This document shows, one piece after another, positions 6,220 through 10,924 of a stretch of DNA of 10,924 bases. The position numbers were made by a program, and so were the translations under genes. This stretch comes from CAYYYA01 sp964517065 (GTDB lineage Bacteria; Patescibacteriota; Patescibacteriia; UBA1558; 2-01-FULL-52-15), in assembly GCA_964517065.1 (NCBI GenBank), contig CAZFBK010000025.1, positions 1 through 10,924 on the forward strand. The letters are read 5' to 3'. The notes beneath the pieces are model-generated. The model made no database searches and had not been told where the DNA came from. It saw only the letters and a program-made list of their open reading frames with translations. Numbering within the stretch: position 1 is the stretch's first letter; each line of letters starts with the position of its first letter.

Positions 6220-7521
6220 TTAAGGTTTCGAGCTTATTTTGTGTGTAGCCAAAACGCTGATCAAGCCCAACGAAAGCCAAATGATAATCAAACCGCTATA
6301 ACTGCTCCAGAGCCAGTGATCAAACAAACCGAGCGTGCCCAGTGCCAGCAGCCAGCTGATTGCTAAAGCACGACCCTCTGTCCCCTTCTTGGGCCAGACA
6401 GTACAGTTAGTCATAACGACAATGAGTAGCCATAAACCGATCAATCCCAACTCCACTAAAGCCAATAAATAAACCATGTGTGCTGGTTGGTATTGGAAAT
6501 TCTGTCTCCCTGGGAAGTGCTCGGCGTCAGCCCAGACATAAGCACCCGGTCCTACTCCCATGAGCAAGTGAGGAAAATCTAACAATTTTGTTGCTTCATT
6601 CCAGCTGACCACATGCTCTGTTTTAGAAATAACTTCCAACCTATCGTTTGAATTTAAGCGCTGTAACACTAATCCCTGGGTACAGACATTACTGCCAAAA
6701 AGCATAATGGCAAATAACGCCATCGAACAGATGAGAATTTGAAACAGTTTCCAGCGTCGGGTCCAAGCGCTGAGCAGCAGTGTGGATACCTGCCAGACGA
6801 TCAGAGCCAGCAGACCGGCGCGGGAGAAGGTGACGAAGAGACCAAGAAACATGAGTGCCTTGGCGCTCATGAATAAAGCTGTGTGACTGACCACGTCACG
6901 CTTCTTATCCAGCCAATACCAGATCGTCAGTGACATCAGCGATACAACCAAAAATCCCGCCAAGATATTCGGGTGAGGAAAACTACCATAGGCACGCAAT
7001 ATCCTACCGGCTGACGTCACAATAACCGACTGTCCTAAAATCGAAGGATTATGCTCTGCCAGACCAAGCCAACTATTCGGATAGACGTAGGAGATACTCC
7101 ATTGCCACAAAGCCAGTAAGGCCTGAAGACATCCTGCTGCCACCAAACTACTGACGATCACCAACGGCGGAACAGCTCGCGCAATCAAATAATACACGAT
7201 AGCACCGAGGGTAAGGATTAGATAATACCAGCTCACAATCGGGGCTGAGCTCCAGATCGAGACCACAGCCAGCCAGACAAGCCACAGTACCAACCAGTGC
7301 ACGTGCTGGGGATGTCGATGATGTTTATGTTGATGCCAGAAAAATAAGCCAGCAGCAATTGCCACGATCATTGTGACGTACAGGCTAATCGTGCCGTATT
7401 CGGAAGTCTGTCCCGGCATCAGCGGCACTGCCTGAATAATCCAGCGTGTCTGCCACGGTAACAAAAAGATCGCTAACCACGCCAGTCTCGTTGACCATTG
7501 ATGCTGCCATGTTTTACGCAT
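6220..7521 (-). CDS. O-antigen ligase/polymerase family (Wzy_C/WaaL-like) polytopic membrane protein
   Basis: 433 residues, about ten to twelve membrane helices. This family joins or polymerises undecaprenyl-linked glycans at the outer face of the membrane, or glycosylates proteins. Family-type motifs are RAYGSFPHPNILAGFL (176-191), a membrane-embedded FSRAG (232-236), and the large extracytoplasmic loop with GVGPGAY (322-328) and QPAHMVYLLALVELGLIG (345-362, whose His348 fits the conserved loop histidine). An odd His-rich stretch lies between helices at 63-75 (seven His in thirteen residues). The ATG at 7521 overlaps the upstream nucleotidyltransferase gene by 8 bp with no Shine-Dalgarno sequence, implying translational coupling and a shared pathway. 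The stop is TAA at 6220-6222. The superfamily call is firm; whether it acts as ligase, polymerase or protein O-glycosylase cannot be told from sequence. Confidence 0.88.
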   Translation of the reverse strand: MRKTWQHQWSTRLAWLAIFLLPWQTRWIIQAVPLMPGQTSEYGTISLYVTMIVAIAAGLFFWHQHKHHRHPQHVHWLVLWLVWLAVVSIWSSAPIVSWYYLILTLGAIVYYLIARAVPPLVIVSSLVAAGCLQALLALWQWSISYVYPNSWLGLAEHNPSILGQSVIVTSAGRILRAYGSFPHPNILAGFLVVSLMSLTIWYWLDKKRDVVSHTALFMSAKALMFLGLFVTFSRAGLLALIVWQVSTLLLSAWTRRWKLFQILICSMALFAIMLFGSNVCTQGLVLQRLNSNDRLEVISKTEHVVSWNEATKLLDFPHLLMGVGPGAYVWADAEHFPGRQNFQYQPAHMVYLLALVELGLIGLWLLIVVMTNCTVWPKKGTEGRALAISWLLALGTLGLFDHWLWSSYSGLIIIWLSLGLISVLATHKISSKP

Positions 7522-8455
7522 AGATATATGTTTTTATTTTATTGTGCCACTGAGATCTCAGTTGCAGACGGTTGTCCTTATCATGGAACTTCAGAACGTC
7601 CTCAGTAATGATAACTCTACTATCGATATTTGCCAATGTTTTCAAACGCTCCGGCAGGATACGTAGCTGCATCGCAGTGTACCAATCTTTGGTCAGTGTG
7701 TTGTAAAAAGGCATTATAATAATACGCACCATCTGATGCCAAAAAGATAACCAGGTTGACACACTCACTTCCAGCACCGTTGCCTGCTGACTGATATTCG
7801 GCAGATACTGGCGATACCAACCGTTATCCTCATACCAGCGCTGATAGATACCTGCTTTGTCATACAATGGCAAGAAGCCGGCGACATAATATGCAAAAAC
7901 GATATCTTCGTGAACCAACTGTGCCGACCGCAATGACAAAGCCTGATCAGTAATATAGTAGCTGAGACAAATTTTATTCTTAGTTCTATTGGGTCCTGGA
8001 CGCTGCCGACTCAACTTCAATAGTCCTACCAGGAAGAAGCGCGTTATCCAGACATGACCTCTCTGACTAATGATGAAAAAATCAATATCACTCGTTTCTT
8101 TGACATTACCGAGCGGCAAGGAGCTGGCCACTGCCACCATCTCTATCCAAGGGATCAATCGAAATATCTTGGTCCAAAAAACAGCGATCTTCATCTGCTT
8201 ATCGACGGCGCTGTTGCGAATCTTCCGTTGGGCAATAATTTTTTCTCGACCGCGGAGACAATAAAACCCTTCACGTCTGCTTACTATGTTCTGCAACTTC
8301 GGATCTGTCTCCAGAGTTTCAGCCACCGCCGCCAAAGAATAGCTTTGCTGATGGGCAGACGGCGTGACATAGAGCCAACGCCAAACCTCCGTGGCTGTCA
8401 GCGGATAGTCAAGTAAATCGAAGTAGCAGATAGTCTTGATGATTGATTCAACCAT
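7514..8455 (-). CDS. Winged-helix plus nucleotidyltransferase-fold protein, unknown substrate
   Basis: 313 residues. Residues 1-70 look like a winged-helix domain (IIKTICYFDLLDYPLTATEVWRWL, then EGFYCLRGRE as the wing). The core from about 100 carries the polymerase-beta-like nucleotidyltransferase motif: ASSLPLGN at 110-117 then SDIDFFII at 122-129, with Asp123 and Asp125 as the metal-binding pair. A later strand KICLSYYITD (161-170) may supply the third acidic residue. The C-terminal half is aromatic rich (WYEDNGWYRQYLP, 207-219) with no motif I know; 231-251 is hydrophobic and might touch the membrane. The usual Gly of the 'GS' turn is Ser here (A-S-S). The stop overlaps the start of the Wzy-like gene by 8 bp, which points to surface polysaccharide biology. 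The ATG at 8455 is preceded by AGGAG. Nucleotidyl transfer is inferred from the motif; the substrate is unknown. Confidence 0.8.
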   Translation of the reverse strand: MVESIIKTICYFDLLDYPLTATEVWRWLYVTPSAHQQSYSLAAVAETLETDPKLQNIVSRREGFYCLRGREKIIAQRKIRNSAVDKQMKIAVFWTKIFRLIPWIEMVAVASSLPLGNVKETSDIDFFIISQRGHVWITRFFLVGLLKLSRQRPGPNRTKNKICLSYYITDQALSLRSAQLVHEDIVFAYYVAGFLPLYDKAGIYQRWYEDNGWYRQYLPNISQQATVLEVSVSTWLSFWHQMVRIIIMPFYNTLTKDWYTAMQLRILPERLKTLANIDSRVIITEDVLKFHDKDNRLQLRSQWHNKIKTYIYA

Positions 8456-8461
8456 GCTGGT

Positions 8462-8472
8462 AGTATACTCCT
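8462..8472 (-). promoter_or_regulatory. Overlapping Shine-Dalgarno (AGGAG) and -10-like TATACT before the nucleotidyltransferase gene
   Basis: The minus strand reads TTAGGAG, then TATACT, then six bases, then ATG. AGGAG (8468-8472) is a good Shine-Dalgarno core but 12 bases from the ATG, somewhat long. TATACT (8462-8467) is a fair -10, and a start 7 bases after it would fall on the A of the ATG, giving a leaderless mRNA. No good -35 lies 16-18 bp upstream (best TGGAAT). The two readings cannot both act on one transcript. Confidence 0.4.
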
Positions 8473-8492
8473 AACGACTGCTCCATTCCACA

Positions 8493-8601
8493 CTGGTTTC
8501 TGCGAGCCGCACTGGGCGAAGCAGTCTAGTCTATATATTGAGTAGTTTTTATAAGGAAGTTATTAGAGATTGCTTCACTCGAGTACGAGTTTCGCAATGA
8601 C
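8493..8601. repeat. MITE-like intergenic repeat, copy 2 (shorter form)
   Basis: 109 bp, the same element as 6066-6203 in the same orientation but without the 28-bp insertion and with a slightly diverged middle (AGTTTTTATAAGG). Its left half folds around CTGCGAG...GCGAAGCAG and its right half around ATTGC...GCAAT. On the minus strand the right half forms ATTGC-GAA-ACTCG-TACT-CGAGT-GAA-GCAAT, a stem with a symmetric GAA/GAA internal loop. It starts 26 bp after the uvrA stop in the direction of transcription and ends about 38 bp upstream of the nucleotidyltransferase ATG. No T-run follows the hairpins, so it is not a classic terminator. Confidence 0.85.
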
Positions 8602-8626
8602 CAATGCTCGAGTGCTTAGTTTTGAC

Positions 8627-10924
8627 TTACTTCAACGTGAGTAGCTTTTTCAGATACTGCCCCGTATACGACGCCTTTGACTTCATAATTTCGCTAGGAG
8701 TCCCTTCCGCGACAATCGTACCGCCCTTGTCTCCACCCTCAGGGCCAAGGTCAATGATCCAGTCTGCTGATTTGATGATATCTAAGTTATGTTCAATTAC
8801 CAAGACAGAGTTACCCTTATCTACCAGTTTATGGAGAACTTGTAACAAGCGTTTGACATCAGCAAAATGCAAACCAGTTGTCGGCTCATCGAGGATATAC
8901 AGCGTCTTACCAGTGGAACGACGCGACAGCTCTGTAGCGAGTTTAATTCTCTGCGCCTCTCCTCCGGACAAGGTAGTAGCTGATTGACCAAGGTGAATAT
9001 AACCCAGACCGACATCATTTAATGTTTTTAATTTAGTACTGATAGCCGGTATATGACTGAAGAAATTCATAGCGTCTTCCACGGTCATATTGAGAATATC
9101 GGCAATGCTCTTACCTTTATAATGTATGTCCAAAGCCTGCTGGTTGTAGCGCTGTCCGTGACACTCTTCACATTCGACATAGACATCCGGCAGGAAATTC
9201 ATTTCGATTTTGGTGAAACCATCACCCTGACAGGCTTCGCAGCGTCCGCCTTTGACATTGAAACTGAAACGTCCGGCTTTGTAGCCACGGATTTTGGCTT
9301 CTGGTAAAGCAGCGAACATATCGCGAATATAGGTGAAGACACCAGTGTAAGTCGCTGCATTTGACCGAGGTGTACGGCCGATCGGAGACTGATCAATGTC
9401 AATCACTTTATCTAAATGTTCGAAGCCTTCGATTTTTTTATGCTCTCCTGGTTTATCTTTGGCGTGGTAGAAATGCTGCGCCAAAGCTTTACCGAGGATC
9501 TCCATCATCAGCGTTGACTTACCCGAGCCGGAGACTCCGGTCAGACAGACGAACTTGCCGAGTGGGATACTGACGGTGACGTCTTTCAGATTGAACTCAG
9601 TGGCACCGTGAATAGTGATAGATTTGCCGTTGCCGTTGCGGTATTTCTTCGGTATCGGAATAGATAATTTGCCGGAAATATACTGACCGGTCAGCGAGGC
9701 CTTCACTTTCGAAATTTCCGCTGCTGTGCCCTGCGCCACCACTTCACCACCGTGCTTGCCGGCGCCCGGTCCGATATCGATCACCTGATCAGCGGCCAAG
9801 ATGGTATCCAAATCATGCTCGACAACAATCACTGTATTACCCAAATCACGCAAAGACTGCAGAGCAGCGATCAATTTATCATTATCACGCTGATGCAGAC
9901 CGATAGACGGTTCATCGAGAATATAGACAACCCCGACAAGTGATGATCCAATCTGCGTGGCTAAGCGAATGCGTTGCGCCTCTCCTCCGGACAAGGTAGC
10001 TGCACCGCGGCCAAGGCTTAAATAATCCAAACCGACATTATGTAAAAATTTTAAACGCGCGTTAACCTCTTTCAAGACTTGTTTGGCAATCTGCGTCTCA
10101 CGCTTGGATAGTTTCTTTTCTAACTCAAAGAAAAACGTCTGCGCTTCTTCAATCGTCATATCAGACACCGTGGCGATATTTTTGTCGTCGAGGGTAATAG
10201 ACAAAACTTCCGGCTTCAGACGACGGCCGTGACAGCTCGGACAATCATAGACGCGCATGTAGTGCTCGATCTCACCACGGATATAGTCAGAGTCAGTCTC
10301 ACGATAGCGGCGTTCGAGATTATTCACCACGCCTTCGAAGGTTGAGTTGAAATCTCCGCTGAACCGTTCGCCATCCAACTCCATCTTATATACTTCTTCC
10401 CCTGTACCGTAGAGCACTACTTCCAGCTGTTTTTTCGTCAGTTGTTTCACTGGCACATTGATAGAGAATTTGTAACGCTTAGCCACTGCCGCGAGAATAC
10501 GGAAATACCACGACTGATTAGTCGCGGTCCGTGACCAAGGACGGATAGCACCTTCTGCTAGCGTCAAATTTTTATTCGGAATCACCAACTCCGGATCAAC
10601 CTCAAGTTTTGATCCTAAACCAGTACATTCCGGACAAGCGCCGTGAGGACTGTTGAAAGAAAAGTTACGCGGCTCTATCGGCGGCAAGCTGATGCCATCA
10701 ACCGGACAGGCGAAGGACTGACTCATGACATTCTCTTTATCTTCACTCGGCAGACTAACGATGACAGAGCCATTGGCCAGATCTAAGGCAGTTTCCAGCG
10801 AGGCTGCTAATCGTTTCAAAGTATCTTCGGTACCATCCATTTCCAGACGGTCAATAACAACTTCGATAGTATGTTTCTTCTGCTTGTCAAGTGACTCTTT
10901 CAGCGCATCTTCCAATGACATCAT
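8627..10924 (-). CDS. uvrA: Excinuclease ABC subunit A, 5' end beyond the window
   Basis: DNA-damage sensor ATPase that, with UvrB and UvrC, starts nucleotide excision repair. 765 codons are visible. The first residues align inside the family (DKQKKHTIEVVIDRL is near residue 200 of E. coli UvrA), so the Met at the edge is internal and ~190-200 residues, including Walker A of the first ATPase, are missing. Visible in order (window numbering): zinc module CPVD (73-76)/CPEC (97-100); CPSC (228-231); first ABC signature LSGGE (311-315) and Walker B YILDEP with EHD (369-371); second Walker A GVSGSGKST (463-471); third zinc module CEAC (562-565)/CEEC (585-588); second signature LSGGE (652-656), YILDEP and EHN (711-713). 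The first zinc pair has Asp where most homologues have Cys or His. Its stop (8627-8629) precedes the repeat at 8493-8601; the promoter is outside the window. Confidence 0.97.
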   Translation of the reverse strand: MMSLEDALKESLDKQKKHTIEVVIDRLEMDGTEDTLKRLAASLETALDLANGSVIVSLPSEDKENVMSQSFACPVDGISLPPIEPRNFSFNSPHGACPECTGLGSKLEVDPELVIPNKNLTLAEGAIRPWSRTATNQSWYFRILAAVAKRYKFSINVPVKQLTKKQLEVVLYGTGEEVYKMELDGERFSGDFNSTFEGVVNNLERRYRETDSDYIRGEIEHYMRVYDCPSCHGRRLKPEVLSITLDDKNIATVSDMTIEEAQTFFFELEKKLSKRETQIAKQVLKEVNARLKFLHNVGLDYLSLGRGAATLSGGEAQRIRLATQIGSSLVGVVYILDEPSIGLHQRDNDKLIAALQSLRDLGNTVIVVEHDLDTILAADQVIDIGPGAGKHGGEVVAQGTAAEISKVKASLTGQYISGKLSIPIPKKYRNGNGKSITIHGATEFNLKDVTVSIPLGKFVCLTGVSGSGKSTLMMEILGKALAQHFYHAKDKPGEHKKIEGFEHLDKVIDIDQSPIGRTPRSNAATYTGVFTYIRDMFAALPEAKIRGYKAGRFSFNVKGGRCEACQGDGFTKIEMNFLPDVYVECEECHGQRYNQQALDIHYKGKSIADILNMTVEDAMNFFSHIPAISTKLKTLNDVGLGYIHLGQSATTLSGGEAQRIKLATELSRRSTGKTLYILDEPTTGLHFADVKRLLQVLHKLVDKGNSVLVIEHNLDIIKSADWIIDLGPEGGDKGGTIVAEGTPSEIMKSKASYTGQYLKKLLTLK

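Noticed and set aside
7620..7820. 66-codon minus-strand frame inside the nucleotidyltransferase gene
   Set aside because: It is a shadow frame within a longer conserved reading frame on the same strand, with no own start signal or domain.
6066..8601. The two related repeats as a CRISPR array or integron attC sites
   Set aside because: There are only two copies 2.4 kb apart with genes between, no regular spacers and no integrase or cas gene; the lengths and inverted ends fit a MITE-like element better.
10922..10924. ATG at the window edge as the uvrA start
   Set aside because: The following residues align with about position 190-200 of full-length UvrA and the first Walker A is absent, so the gene continues beyond the window.

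Overview
The window is a stretch of bacterial chromosome with every gene on the minus strand. It carries eight genes, and two 100-base runs of N (1511-1610 and 5677-5776) mark scaffold joins. GC content is moderate and spacing is tight. The gene set (small poly-membrane proteins of a kind common there, a winged-helix/nucleotidyltransferase protein beside an O-antigen-ligase-like protein, GroEL with a Gly/Met tail) and the palindromic intergenic repeats suggest a member of the Candidate Phyla Radiation (Patescibacteria). That placement is an inference from gene style; no rRNA or ribosomal protein is present to test it.

In transcription order, from the right edge: (1) uvrA (nucleotide excision repair) lacks its first ~190-200 residues beyond the window. 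(2) After a MITE-like repeat (8493-8601), a nucleotidyltransferase-fold protein and a Wzy/WaaL-type polytopic protein overlap by 8 bp and form a probable cell-surface glycan pair. (3) After a second, longer copy of the same repeat (6066-6203), groES-groEL lies behind a near-consensus sigma-A promoter and a perfect CIRCE operator, so it should be an HrcA-repressed heat-shock operon. It ends at a clear intrinsic terminator (3784-3816), reached after two further palindromic repeats. (4) A four-gene operon follows from an extended -10 promoter at 3730-3738: a membrane protein with an acidic tail, a DUF4870/Tic20-like small membrane protein, ppsA (phosphoenolpyruvate synthase) and a five-helix hydrophobic protein. 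It ends at a nested palindrome (8-104) that reads as an intrinsic terminator.

The scaffold gaps matter for function. The gap in ppsA hides the phosphohistidine region, and the gap between groES and groEL hides the groES C-terminus and the groEL ribosome binding site. In both places family length says more DNA is missing than the 100 N shown.

I see no clearly new multigene system. The most distinctive material is the set of intergenic palindromic elements (a paired TIR element with a nested hairpin insertion, and C-rich nested palindromes), the nucleotidyltransferase-ligase pair, and the membrane proteins flanking ppsA. No tRNA, rRNA, CRISPR array, transposase or phage gene is visible.
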